DNA of 6,637 nucleotides from Sphingomonas sp. (GTDB lineage: Bacteria > Pseudomonadota > Alphaproteobacteria > Sphingomonadales > Sphingomonadaceae): positions 1 through 6,637 of the forward strand of contig JAFBAM010000023.1 of the NCBI GenBank assembly GCA_019247755.1, written 5' to 3'. The notes under the pieces are model-generated. The model was not told where the DNA came from, searched no databases, and worked only from the letters and a program-made list of their open reading frames with translations. The stretch's first letter is position 1; each line of letters opens with the position of its first letter. This document shows, one piece after another, positions 1 through 6,236 of this stretch. The position numbers and the translations under genes are program-made.

Positions 1-208
1 TTCGTCCGCTCTCGGGCCGCTCAGCTGACCGCCGGATCGCACGGAACACCAGCTCGCGCACAGCACGCCGGTCCTTCGAACCTGCGTAACGCCGGTGCTT
101 GAAGTAACGGGTGACGATCGAGTCCGCCGGAGGGCCGTCGTCCCGGGTCGACGCAATCACCTCGTCCAGTACCTCGATCGACGCCTGGAGGCGGGCGGCG
201 GGGGTCAT
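1..208 (-). CDS. RsmB/NOP-like RNA methyltransferase, N-terminal fragment
   Basis: This is the first 69 codons of a minus-strand gene that runs off the left edge. The peptide begins MTPAARLQASIEVLDEVIAS and continues through TRYFKHRRYAGSKDRRAVRE to RRSAERPESGR. The block with YFKxRRYAGSKDRR followed by a basic helix (VRELVFRAIRR) is what I recall from the N-terminal part of sphingomonad RsmB/NOP-family proteins, SAM-dependent enzymes that make 5-methylcytosine in rRNA. The catalytic Rossmann domain and its cysteines lie outside the window, so the call rests on N-terminal resemblance only. The ATG lies 3 bp after the guaB stop codon with no clear Shine-Dalgarno sequence, which suggests translation coupled to guaB. 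The fragment could instead belong to another RNA-binding protein with the same N-terminal helix. Confidence 0.65.
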   Translation of the reverse strand, partial: MTPAARLQASIEVLDEVIASTRDDGPPADSIVTRYFKHRRYAGSKDRRAVRELVFRAIRRSAERPESGR

Positions 209-211
209 GAT

Positions 212-1684
212 CTAGCGCGTCGGATAGTTGGGCGCCTCGCGCGTGATCGCGACGTCATGGACGTGACTCTCTGAAAGGCCGGCGTTGGTGATCCGGACGA
301 ACCGCGCGCGCTGCTGGAGCTCGGCGATGGTGTTCGACCCGGTATAGCCCATCGCCGCCTTCACGCCCCCGACCAGCTGATGGATGATGTCGCGGACCGG
401 GCCCTTGTACGGAACCTGCCCTTCGATCCCTTCGGGTACGAGCTTCAGATGGTCCTTGATGTCCTGCTGGAAGTAGCGGTCGGCCGAGCCGCGGGCCATC
501 GCCCCGACCGACCCCATGCCGCGATAGGATTTGTAGCTGCGACCCTGGTAAAGGAACGTTTCGCCAGGCGCTTCCGCAGTGCCGGCCAGCAGCGACCCCA
601 CCATCACCGTCGATGCGCCGGCGGCAAGCGCCTTTGCCATGTCGCCGCTGGTGCGGATTCCGCCGTCCGCGATGATCGGCACGCCGTTGGCGCCCTTGGC
701 CGCATCCATGATCGCCGTCAGCTGCGGGACGCCGATCCCGGCAACGATCCGCGTCGTGCAGATCGACCCGGGTCCGATGCCGACCTTGATTGCGTCCGCG
801 CCCGCGTCAGCCAGAGACTTGGCGGCGTCGGTTGTCGCGATATTGCCCGCGACCACCTGTACCGAGTTGCTGAGGTCCTTCACGCGCCGCACCGCTGCGG
901 CGACATCGCGGTTGTGGCCATGCGCAGTGTCGATCACCACGCAGTCGCAGCCAGCGTCGATCAGCGCCTCTGATCGCGCGAAGCCGGCATCACCGACGGT
1001 AGAAGCCGCGGCGACCCGAAGGCGCCCTTCAGCATCCTTGGTGGCATGAGGCGCCGCTACCGACTTCTCGATATCCTTGACGGTGATGAGCCCGACGCAA
1101 TGATCGTCATGGTCGACGACCAGCAACTTCTCGATGCGCCGCTGGTGAAGGATGCGTCGCGCTTCTTCCTGGCTCGTGCCGATCGGGACCTTCGCCAGAT
1201 TGTCTCGAGTCATCAGCTCGCTGACCGGTTGCCGCGGGTTTTCGGCAAAGCGAACGTCGCGATTGGTGAGGATGCCGCAAAGCTTGCCCGATTTTTCGAC
1301 GATCGGAATGCCGCTGATGCGGTTAGATTCCATGAGATCGAGAGCTTCCGCGAGCGTCTGGTCGGGCGTCATGGTGATGGGGTTCACCACCATCCCGCTC
1401 TCGAACCGCTTAACCTGACGCACCGCCGCAGCCTGTTCCTTTAGCGTGAGGTTGCGGTGGAGCACTCCGATCCCGCCGAGCTGAGCGAGCACGATGGCCA
1501 TGTCGGCCTCGGTCACCGTGTCCATGGCCGATGACAGGATCGGGATGTTGAGCGGGATCTCGCGGGTCAGGTAAGTCCGCGTGTCGGCCTGGCTTGGAAG
1601 AACCGTCGATTCGAGCGGCTGCAGCAGGACGTCGTCGAACGTCAGTCCAAGTGGAATGTCAGAGGCGTCGTTGAGTTGGGCCAT
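212..1684 (-). CDS. guaB: IMP dehydrogenase (GuaB)
   Basis: Inosine-5'-monophosphate dehydrogenase oxidises IMP to XMP with NAD+, the committed step of guanine nucleotide synthesis, in the cytoplasm. The 490-residue length is normal for the bacterial enzyme. Visible landmarks in order: LGLTFDDVLLQP near residues 12-23; SSAMDTVTE (51-59); two CBS domains (about 96-150 and 157-212) inserted in the barrel; DTAHGH (252-257); the active-site loop GPGSICTTR (304-312) with catalytic Cys309; the phosphate-binding ADGGIR (339-344); YRGMGS (387-392); and the catalytic flap with Arg403-Tyr404 followed by EGIEGQVPYKG (418-428). All key residues are present. The start is placed where bacterial GuaB proteins begin, just before LGLTFDD, although no good Shine-Dalgarno sequence precedes it. 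The stop is 3 bp from the RsmB-like gene downstream, and the CitE-like gene is 42 bp upstream. Confidence 0.98.
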   Translation of the reverse strand: MAQLNDASDIPLGLTFDDVLLQPLESTVLPSQADTRTYLTREIPLNIPILSSAMDTVTEADMAIVLAQLGGIGVLHRNLTLKEQAAAVRQVKRFESGMVVNPITMTPDQTLAEALDLMESNRISGIPIVEKSGKLCGILTNRDVRFAENPRQPVSELMTRDNLAKVPIGTSQEEARRILHQRRIEKLLVVDHDDHCVGLITVKDIEKSVAAPHATKDAEGRLRVAAASTVGDAGFARSEALIDAGCDCVVIDTAHGHNRDVAAAVRRVKDLSNSVQVVAGNIATTDAAKSLADAGADAIKVGIGPGSICTTRIVAGIGVPQLTAIMDAAKGANGVPIIADGGIRTSGDMAKALAAGASTVMVGSLLAGTAEAPGETFLYQGRSYKSYRGMGSVGAMARGSADRYFQQDIKDHLKLVPEGIEGQVPYKGPVRDIIHQLVGGVKAAMGYTGSNTIAELQQRARFVRITNAGLSESHVHDVAITREAPNYPTR

Positions 1685-1686
1685 AT

Positions 1687-1703
1687 CGGCCCATGACAGG
1701 CCG
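1687..1703 (-). other. Short inverted repeat in the guaB leader
   Basis: Arms 1687-1691 (CGGCC) and 1699-1703 (GGCCG) can pair around a 7-nt loop and end 2 nt upstream of the guaB ATG. The arms occupy the place where a Shine-Dalgarno sequence would be expected, and no purine-rich one is present. Five base pairs is short and the region is GC-rich, so it may be chance. If real, it would affect translation initiation. Confidence 0.25.
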
Positions 1704-1713
1704 CGCCCGATTC

Positions 1714-1726
1714 GCCAAGCCTTGGC
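1714..1726. other. 13-bp dyad between the lyase gene and guaB
   Basis: A perfect 6-bp inverted repeat (GCCAAG / CTTGGC) around a single central base abuts the stop codon of the CitE-like gene. The loop is too small for full pairing as RNA (5 bp plus a 3-nt loop at best), and no T-run follows on the minus strand, so it is not a convincing terminator. It could be a small operator-like site, or chance. Confidence 0.2.
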
Positions 1727-2557
1727 TCAGGAGCCCGCGCGTTCCAGTACCCGCTGTGCTGCCTCGACGTGCATCCGCTCGATCATCTCATTGCCGAAGC
1801 GCTCGGCACCCCCGTGGAATGCGTCGACCAATGCCTTGGCCCGCTCGATCTCGGCGGGACTTGGCCCGAACGCCTTGTGGCAAGGCACGATCTGGTTTGG
1901 GTGAATCAGGCTCTTGCCGTCGAAGCCAAGCCGTCGCCCTTCCGTGGCTTCCTTCGCGAAACCTTCGCTGTCATCGAGATTGTTGAACACCCCATCGAAC
2001 ACCGCGATGCCCGCAGCCCGCGCCGCTAGCACGACCATCTGCAGCGATGCCGAGATCGGTTCGCGCGTCGCATCGAGCGGCAATCGCAAGTCCGCTCGGA
2101 GGTCGTTCGTTCCCGCGATGAGGCCCGCGCAGACTTTGGCGATCTCGGCAGAGCAAAGCACTCCCGCCGCAGTCTCGATCATCGCCAGCACGGGCTTGCG
2201 AACCGTCTTCGCGACATCCCTGACCAGATGGGCAGACATCGCGCGCGGCACGACGATGTAATCGGCCTTCGAACGATCGGCCGCATCGAGGTCCGGTGAG
2301 TGCCACTTCGTTCCCACGCCGTTGATCCGGATCGCCACCGGCATCCGCCATTCATCCTTGAAGGCGGCGACCGCGGCCTTTCGCGCATCCGCCTTGTCCT
2401 CGGGTTTCACCGCGTCTTCGAGGTCGAGCACGACGAGGTCAGCGCCAAGGCCTCGCGCCTTCTCGATCGCGCGCGGGTTAGACGCCGGAAGAAACAACAC
2501 CGACCGTACGGCGAACAGGTCGCCGCCTCTGTCGCTTTTTGCTTCCGCTACAGCCAT
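1727..2557 (-). CDS. CitE-like CoA-ester lyase (HpcH/HpaI family)
   Basis: A 276-residue protein of the HpcH/HpaI aldolase / citrate lyase beta-subunit superfamily. Members cleave or form C-C bonds in CoA thioesters such as citramalyl-, malyl- or methylmalyl-CoA, using Mg2+. Signatures in order: RSVLFLPASNPRAIEKA (18-34); VVLDLEDAV (42-50) with the acidic LED; the substrate arginine in RING (Arg77); AMIETAAGV (125-133) with predicted Mg ligand Glu128; AGTNDLRAD (148-156) with predicted ligand Asp152; and GFDGKSLIHPNQI (211-223). No citD, citF or citX genes are adjacent, so this is a stand-alone CitE-like enzyme rather than part of citrate lyase. The substrate cannot be read from sequence; citramalyl-CoA or malyl-CoA lyase and malyl-CoA thioesterase are the main options. 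The ATG at 2557 has only a weak ribosome site. The gene probably heads the transcript that includes guaB, 42 bp downstream. Confidence 0.87.
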   Translation of the reverse strand: MAVAEAKSDRGGDLFAVRSVLFLPASNPRAIEKARGLGADLVVLDLEDAVKPEDKADARKAAVAAFKDEWRMPVAIRINGVGTKWHSPDLDAADRSKADYIVVPRAMSAHLVRDVAKTVRKPVLAMIETAAGVLCSAEIAKVCAGLIAGTNDLRADLRLPLDATREPISASLQMVVLAARAAGIAVFDGVFNNLDDSEGFAKEATEGRRLGFDGKSLIHPNQIVPCHKAFGPSPAEIERAKALVDAFHGGAERFGNEMIERMHVEAAQRVLERAGS

Positions 2558-2601
2558 GGCCGTCGCATCATGCCCCGGAAAAGGGAGACCGGGGAAGACC
2601 T
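2558..2601. promoter_or_regulatory. Divergent intergenic region, lyase and SPFH genes
   Basis: Only 44 bp separate the divergent start codons. On the plus side a Shine-Dalgarno-like GGGGA (2591-2595) lies 6 nt before the ATG at 2602. No convincing -35/-10 pair was found inside the gap, so promoters for one or both directions probably extend into the opposite gene's 5' end. The assignment as regulatory is inferred from layout alone. Confidence 0.35.
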
Positions 2602-3576
2602 ATGCTGACCACCTTCATGACCGCCGTCGCGGTTCTTGCGCTTCTGATCGTGATGACGGGCGTCAAAATCGTTCGGCAGGGCTATCGCTATACCATCGAG
2701 CATTTCGGCCGCTTCGTGCGCGTCGCCGAGCCGGGGTTCAATTATGTGACGCCGTTTTTCTATCGCGTCGGCCGCAAGATCAACATGATGGAGCAGGTCC
2801 TCGATATCCCTGGGCAGGAGATCATCACCAAGGACAATGCGATGGTCGCGGTCGATGGCGTCGTCTTCTTTCAGGTGCTCGACGCCGCCAAGGCAGCTTA
2901 CGAGGTCTCGGACCTCTACACTGCGATCATGGCGCTATCGACTACCAACCTGCGCACCGTGATGGGTTCGATGGACCTGGACGAGACGCTGTCTAAGCGC
3001 GACGAGATCAATACGCGCCTGCTCGGGGTGGTCGACAACGCGACCGAGAACTGGGGCGTGAAGATCACCCGCGTCGAGCTCCGCGACATCCGTCCGCCGC
3101 AGGACATCGTCAACGCGATGACACGTCAGATGAAGGCGGAGCGTGAAAAGCGCGCCGTGATCCTCGAGGCAGAAGGCATGCGCCAGTCGGCAATCCTTAA
3201 GGCGGAGGGCGAGAAACAATCCGCCATTCTCGAGGCCGAGGGCAGTCGGGAAGCCGCCTTCCGGGAAGCGGAAGCACGCGAACGGTCGGCCCAGGCCGAA
3301 GCGAGCGCGACCAAGGCCGTCAGCGACGCGATCGAGAGCGGGAGCGCACAGGCGATCAACTACTTCATTGCCCAGAAATATGTTGAAGCGGTCGCCCAGT
3401 TCGCACGCTCGCCCAACGCCAAGACCATCCTCTTCCCGGTCGAGGCAACACAACTGATCGGTACGCTTGGCGGTATCGCTGAATTGGCGAAAGAGGCGGT
3501 CGGAAACCAAGACGTTCCGCGTGTCGTCGCAGCCAAGCCGAAGTCAGCTTCGGGAGTACCGGACAGCAAGGCATGA
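2602..3576 (+). CDS. SPFH/Band 7 (stomatin/QmcA-like) membrane protein
   Basis: A 324-residue membrane-anchored SPFH protein, the family that forms large oligomers in membrane microdomains and often works with NfeD proteins or membrane proteases. One hydrophobic segment (about 5-24) is followed by Lys22, Arg25 and Arg29, which by the positive-inside rule puts the bulk in the cytoplasm. The Band 7 domain spans about 25-180: VRQGYRYTIEHFGRF, EPGFNYVTPFFYRV, QEIITKDNAMVAVDGVVFF, TTNLRTVMGSMDLDETLSKR and the WGVKITRVELRDIRPP block. A charged coiled coil of 11-residue repeats follows (184-227), then a hydrophobic IAQKYVEAVAQFA stretch and KTILFPVEATQLIG, typical of stomatin/paraslipin proteins. 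I chose ATG 2602 because it has a Shine-Dalgarno-like GGGGA and places the membrane segment at the N-terminus. An in-frame ATG at 2539 would add 21 polar residues and overlap the divergent gene. The gene overlaps the NfeD-family gene by 4 bp. Confidence 0.94.
   Translation: MLTTFMTAVAVLALLIVMTGVKIVRQGYRYTIEHFGRFVRVAEPGFNYVTPFFYRVGRKINMMEQVLDIPGQEIITKDNAMVAVDGVVFFQVLDAAKAAYEVSDLYTAIMALSTTNLRTVMGSMDLDETLSKRDEINTRLLGVVDNATENWGVKITRVELRDIRPPQDIVNAMTRQMKAEREKRAVILEAEGMRQSAILKAEGEKQSAILEAEGSREAAFREAEARERSAQAEASATKAVSDAIESGSAQAINYFIAQKYVEAVAQFARSPNAKTILFPVEATQLIGTLGGIAELAKEAVGNQDVPRVVAAKPKSASGVPDSKA
3151..3282 (+). repeat. Four 33-bp units encoding hendecad coiled coil
   Basis: Inside the SPFH gene, residues 184-227 form four successive 11-residue units with the pattern (Q)SAIL-x-AEG-x-(R/K). 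The second and third units (SAILKAEGEK, SAILEAEGSR) are nearly identical. The DNA copies have diverged at synonymous positions, so this is a protein-level repeat and not a recent tandem duplication. Similar hendecads are normal in stomatin-like proteins and drive oligomer assembly. Confidence 0.85.
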
Positions 3577-4034
3577 GCGGATTGAATATCGATCCAGCCT
3601 GGCTGTGGCTGATCGGCGGCGTCGTCCTGCTGATCGCCGAAGTGATTGCGCCGGGCTTCTCGCTGATTTTTATTGGCGCCGCAGCTATCCTGACTGGCCT
3701 GTTTGCCTTGGTGACAGGCTTCGGAGTGGTTCTTCAGCTCGCGGCCTTCGCGGTGCTCGCATTCCTGGCCGTCAAGATTGGCGGCCGAAGCTTCTATGCG
3801 TCGCGCTACGATTACACCTCGCACCCTGAATTGAATCGCCCCGAACAGCGCCTTCTCGGCAAGGTCGTCACCGTCTCTCAGCCCGTGGACTCGCACGGCG
3901 GGCGCGTGCGCCTCGGCGACAGCGAATGGTCGGCCCGCGGCGGACCTGCTGCCGTCGGCGACCGCGTCCGCATCGTCGACATTGACGGCAATTGCCTCAA
4001 GGTCGAACCCGAACACGCCCTACCCCCAGCCTAG
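3573..4034 (+). CDS. Short NfeD-family membrane protein
   Basis: A 153-residue NfeD protein of the short type, which lacks the ClpP-like serine protease domain of long NfeD proteins. Three hydrophobic segments fill the N-terminal half (about 9-28, 30-49 and 51-68), followed by basic residues (Lys68, Arg72, Arg78) that suggest the C-terminal part is cytoplasmic. Residues about 93-147 match the NfeD OB-fold: LLGKVVTV, GGRVRLGDSEWSARG, then GDRVRIVDIDGNCLKVEP. The ATG overlaps the SPFH stop codon (ATGA at 3573-3576), showing translational coupling. SPFH plus NfeD is a widely conserved operon pair (for example qmcA with ybbJ in E. coli), and NfeD is thought to bind or regulate the SPFH oligomer. 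The stop lies 11 bp before the TTG start of the DUF885 gene, so all three genes probably share one transcript. Confidence 0.93.
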   Translation: MSGLNIDPAWLWLIGGVVLLIAEVIAPGFSLIFIGAAAILTGLFALVTGFGVVLQLAAFAVLAFLAVKIGGRSFYASRYDYTSHPELNRPEQRLLGKVVTVSQPVDSHGGRVRLGDSEWSARGGPAAVGDRVRIVDIDGNCLKVEPEHALPPA

Positions 4035-4035
4035 T

Positions 4036-4040
4036 GGAGA
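4036..4040 (+). promoter_or_regulatory. Shine-Dalgarno that sets the TTG start of the DUF885 gene
   Basis: GGAGA lies 5 nt before a TTG codon at 4046, at ideal spacing, just after the stop codon of the NfeD-family gene. It supports the TTG as start over in-frame codons upstream: the ATG at 3992 lies 40 nt inside the NfeD-family gene, and the GTG at 4034 overlaps this site. Confidence 0.75.
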
Positions 4041-4045
4041 TCAGC

Positions 4046-5896
4046 TTGAATCACCTGCCGCTCAGCCGGCGCGAAGCGCTCGCCGGCCTCGCCGCCACCA
4101 CGGCCCTGCCCCTCGTCTCATCTCCCGCTTTCGCGGCGCCGGCGACCGAGGCTCAGGCCAATGCGCTTTTGAGCTCGATTGGGGAAAACCTCCTTCGGCT
4201 GGAGCCCGCTTCTGCAACCTCACTCGGAATCGATACCGGCGCGCGCGCTTCCTATCGTTCGAGGCTCGAAGACCGCTCGGCAGCTGGTCAGGCGCGGATC
4301 GCTGCGACGCTCAAGGCCGACCTCGTGCGCGCGAACGCTATCGACACAAGCCGCCTGTCCTTTCCCACGCGTACCAGCGTCGAAGTCGTGAAGAGCGCTT
4401 ACCGCACCGCGCTGGAAGGGTTCGCGCAGCCTTACGGCGACGTCGCGGTCGGCGGCTGGCGCAACACGCCTTACGTCGTCATCCAGAATGTGGGCGCGTA
4501 CATAGATACGCCGCAGTTCCTCGATACCGATCACCCGATCGAGAATCGCACAGACGCCGAGGCCTATCTCGCCCGCCTGGCGCAATATCCGAAGCAGCTG
4601 AATGATGAACTGGCACGGATGAAGGCTGCGCGTGCGAAGGGTCTGGTTCCCCCGAATTTCCTCATAGACAAGGCGCTCAATCAGCTCGGTATCTCGCTCG
4701 AAAACACGCAGAAAGGCGGGACGATCGTCGACTCGCTTGTCCGGCGAACGAAGGAAAAGGGCATTGCCGGCAACTGGGATGCACGAGCCCGCAAGATCGC
4801 GATTGGTGAGGTGGTCCCTGCCCTGCAACGCCAGATCGCCGAGCTAAAAGCCGAGCGCGCAGTCGCGACCGATGTCGCCGGCATGTGGTCGCGGCCGCAC
4901 GGCGAGGAATTTTACCGCTGGGCGCTGAAGGCCTCGACGACCACCACCATGTCGCCCGATGAAGTCCACCAGATGGGCCTGCAGCAGCTTGCCGAGCTTC
5001 ATGGCCGAATGGATCCGATCCTGAAGTCGATTGGCTACACGCAGGGCAGCGTCGGCGAGCGCATGCAGGCGCTGGCCAAGGACCCGCGGTACAAGTTCAG
5101 CGAAGGCGACAAGGGCCGCGCCGAGATCATGGCCTACATCCAGGAGCGGATCGCGAAGATCCGGGGCGTGTTGCCACGCGCCTTCAACACCATGGTTCGC
5201 GGCAACCTCGAGGTGAAGCGCATGTCGCCTGAGCAGGAGCCAGGAGCCCCAGGCGCCTACGGTGGGGCCGGTTCGATCGACGGCAAGATCCCCGGAAAAT
5301 TCTGGATCAACCTTCGGTCGACCGACCTGCACAGCAAGTACAGCCTGCCCGATCTCGCCGCGCACGAGGCGATCCCCGGCCACGTCTGGCAGGGTGAATA
5401 TGCGAACAAGCTGCCGCTGATCCGGACCCTGCTCGCGTTCAACGCTTATTCCGAAGGCTGGGCACTCTATGCCGAGCAGCTAGTCGACGAGCTTGGAGTC
5501 TATGACGACTTCCCGGTCGGCCGCCTCGGCTATCTCCAGTCGATCGCGTTCCGGTGCTGCCGCCTCGTCGTCGACACCGGCGTCCACGCCAAGCGTTGGA
5601 CCCGTCAGCAGGGCGTGGATTTCTTCGTCCAGCGCAACGGCTCGAACCCCTTGGAAGTCGCGTCAGAAGTCGACCGCTATTGTAGCTGGCCGGGTCAGGC
5701 CTGCGGCTACAAGGTTGGGCATTCGACCATCAACCGCCAGCGCGACAAGGCCAAGGCAGAGCTTGGCACGCTCTACGATCTGCGGATGTTTGACGATGCG
5801 GTGGTTCTGGGCGGTAACGTCCCCATGGATGTTCTCGCATTGAACATCGACGATTACATCACGCACGCGCTTCCGAAGCCCATCCACGTGGGCTAG
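4046..5896 (+). CDS. DUF885 family protein, Tat-exported, predicted metallohydrolase
   Basis: A 616-residue DUF885 protein, a family predicted to be zinc-dependent peptidases; substrates are mostly unknown. From the TTG start, the N-terminus MNHLPLSRREALAGLAATTA has a twin-arginine motif (Arg8-Arg9), a hydrophobic stretch and a likely signal-peptidase site after AFA at residue 30, so the protein is expected in the periplasm. The mature part is largely helical and polar. The family signature HEAIPGH sits at 440-446, with YSEGWALYAEQL (469-480) downstream providing a candidate third ligand, Glu470 or Glu477. Near the C-terminus are RLVVDTGVH (506-514), EVDRYCSWPGQACGYKVG (541-558) and NVPMDVL (591-597). 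The residue after the metal motif is Val where I recall His being more usual (HEAIPGHH). The frame is intact from signal peptide to stop. It lies 11 bp after the NfeD-family gene and converges on a small minus-strand gene. Confidence 0.92.
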   Translation: MNHLPLSRREALAGLAATTALPLVSSPAFAAPATEAQANALLSSIGENLLRLEPASATSLGIDTGARASYRSRLEDRSAAGQARIAATLKADLVRANAIDTSRLSFPTRTSVEVVKSAYRTALEGFAQPYGDVAVGGWRNTPYVVIQNVGAYIDTPQFLDTDHPIENRTDAEAYLARLAQYPKQLNDELARMKAARAKGLVPPNFLIDKALNQLGISLENTQKGGTIVDSLVRRTKEKGIAGNWDARARKIAIGEVVPALQRQIAELKAERAVATDVAGMWSRPHGEEFYRWALKASTTTTMSPDEVHQMGLQQLAELHGRMDPILKSIGYTQGSVGERMQALAKDPRYKFSEGDKGRAEIMAYIQERIAKIRGVLPRAFNTMVRGNLEVKRMSPEQEPGAPGAYGGAGSIDGKIPGKFWINLRSTDLHSKYSLPDLAAHEAIPGHVWQGEYANKLPLIRTLLAFNAYSEGWALYAEQLVDELGVYDDFPVGRLGYLQSIAFRCCRLVVDTGVHAKRWTRQQGVDFFVQRNGSNPLEVASEVDRYCSWPGQACGYKVGHSTINRQRDKAKAELGTLYDLRMFDDAVVLGGNVPMDVLALNIDDYITHALPKPIHVG

Positions 5897-5912
5897 GCGC
5901 GGTTATCGCGCC
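5896..5912. terminator. Hairpin between convergent genes
   Basis: A perfect 6-bp GC-only stem, GGCGCG (5896-5901) and CGCGCC (5907-5912), closes a 5-nt loop (GTTAT). It fills the whole gap between the stop of the DUF885 gene and the stop of the small convergent gene. The plus-strand sequence that follows is only moderately T-rich (ATCATTCCTTG) and the minus-strand side has no T-run. It may be a weak bidirectional terminator or a 3'-end stabilising hairpin. Confidence 0.45.
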
Positions 5913-5913
5913 A

Positions 5914-6219
5914 TCATTCCTTGTTGAGGAAGCTCGAAGCGATATTGCCGAGGCCGCCTTCACCTCCGAGCATTGAGGCATAGCGTCCGAGCGCACCCTC
6001 GCCGCCGATATGGCCAATGATTTCCTGTAGCTTTTCCGTGGGAAGGCCGGTTTCAGCGGCGGCGCCTTCAGCAGTGTCGACGTCCATCGGGTGGAACTTG
6101 GCTAAGGCCGCGACAGCCATCGCCGCATGCTCGGGCGAAAGTCCCACCTTCTCCGCAAGGTTGGCAAGATCGGCATTGTCGCCGCCGAGTTGGCCGAGAA
6201 GTCCGTCGAGAATGCCCAT
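5914..6219 (-). CDS. Small Gly/Ala-rich protein of unknown function
   Basis: A 101-residue protein that I do not recognise with confidence. The N-terminus MGILDGLLGQLGG recalls DUF937/YidB-like small proteins, but I cannot confirm membership. It is acidic and helix-forming, with no signal peptide, membrane segment or cysteine. Two kinds of internal repeat are visible. AEKVGLSPEHAAMAVAAL (22-39) is echoed 32 residues later by AAETGLPTEKLQEIIGHI (54-71). GGEGALGRYASML (72-84) is followed directly by GGEGGLGNIASSF (85-97). The start at ATG 6219 is supported by a strong GGAGG 5 nt upstream; an in-frame TTG at 6231 overlaps that site and is unlikely. The coding call rests on this ribosome site, an intact frame and family-like residue use. 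It lies downstream of the second DUF885 gene, with 60 bp between them. Confidence 0.8.
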   Translation of the reverse strand: MGILDGLLGQLGGDNADLANLAEKVGLSPEHAAMAVAALAKFHPMDVDTAEGAAAETGLPTEKLQEIIGHIGGEGALGRYASMLGGEGGLGNIASSFLNKE

Positions 6220-6224
6220 GTTGC

Positions 6225-6229
6225 CCTCC
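6225..6229 (-). promoter_or_regulatory. Strong Shine-Dalgarno of the small gene
   Basis: On the minus strand GGAGG is followed by 5 nt (GCAAC) and then the ATG at 6219. It is the best ribosome-binding site in the window and decides the start of the 101-residue protein. It lies 7 nt downstream of the nearer leader stem-loop, so it is not itself paired in that hairpin. Confidence 0.75.
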
Positions 6230-6236
6230 AAGCTTG

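Noticed and set aside
380..973. A 197-codon plus-strand open frame antisense to guaB
   Set aside because: guaB is fully conserved with all catalytic motifs on the other strand. The antisense product is Arg/Asp-rich and resembles no family.
2539..2601. Upstream ATG start for the SPFH gene at 2539
   Set aside because: It would add 21 polar residues before the membrane anchor and overlap the 5' end of the divergent lyase gene by 19 bp. ATG 2602 has a GGGGA ribosome site at good spacing.
3151..3282. Possible tandem DNA repeat or CRISPR-like array
   Set aside because: The 33-bp periodicity reflects 11-residue coiled-coil units inside a coding frame, with synonymous divergence and no spacers.
2935..3510. 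A 191-codon minus-strand open frame antisense to the SPFH gene
   Set aside because: It mirrors the repetitive Glu/Ala coiled-coil codons of the real gene, gives a Leu/Arg/Phe-rich product with no recognisable motif, and has no ribosome site. High-GC DNA produces such shadows.
3360..4016. A 218-codon minus-strand open frame antisense to the NfeD-family gene
   Set aside because: The plus strand carries a clear NfeD protein with an ATGA overlap to the SPFH gene. The antisense product is low-complexity and without family signs.
6229..6231. TTG start for the small protein (105 residues)
   Set aside because: The TTG overlaps the GGAGG sequence that is well spaced for the ATG at 6219, so the shorter 101-residue form is preferred.
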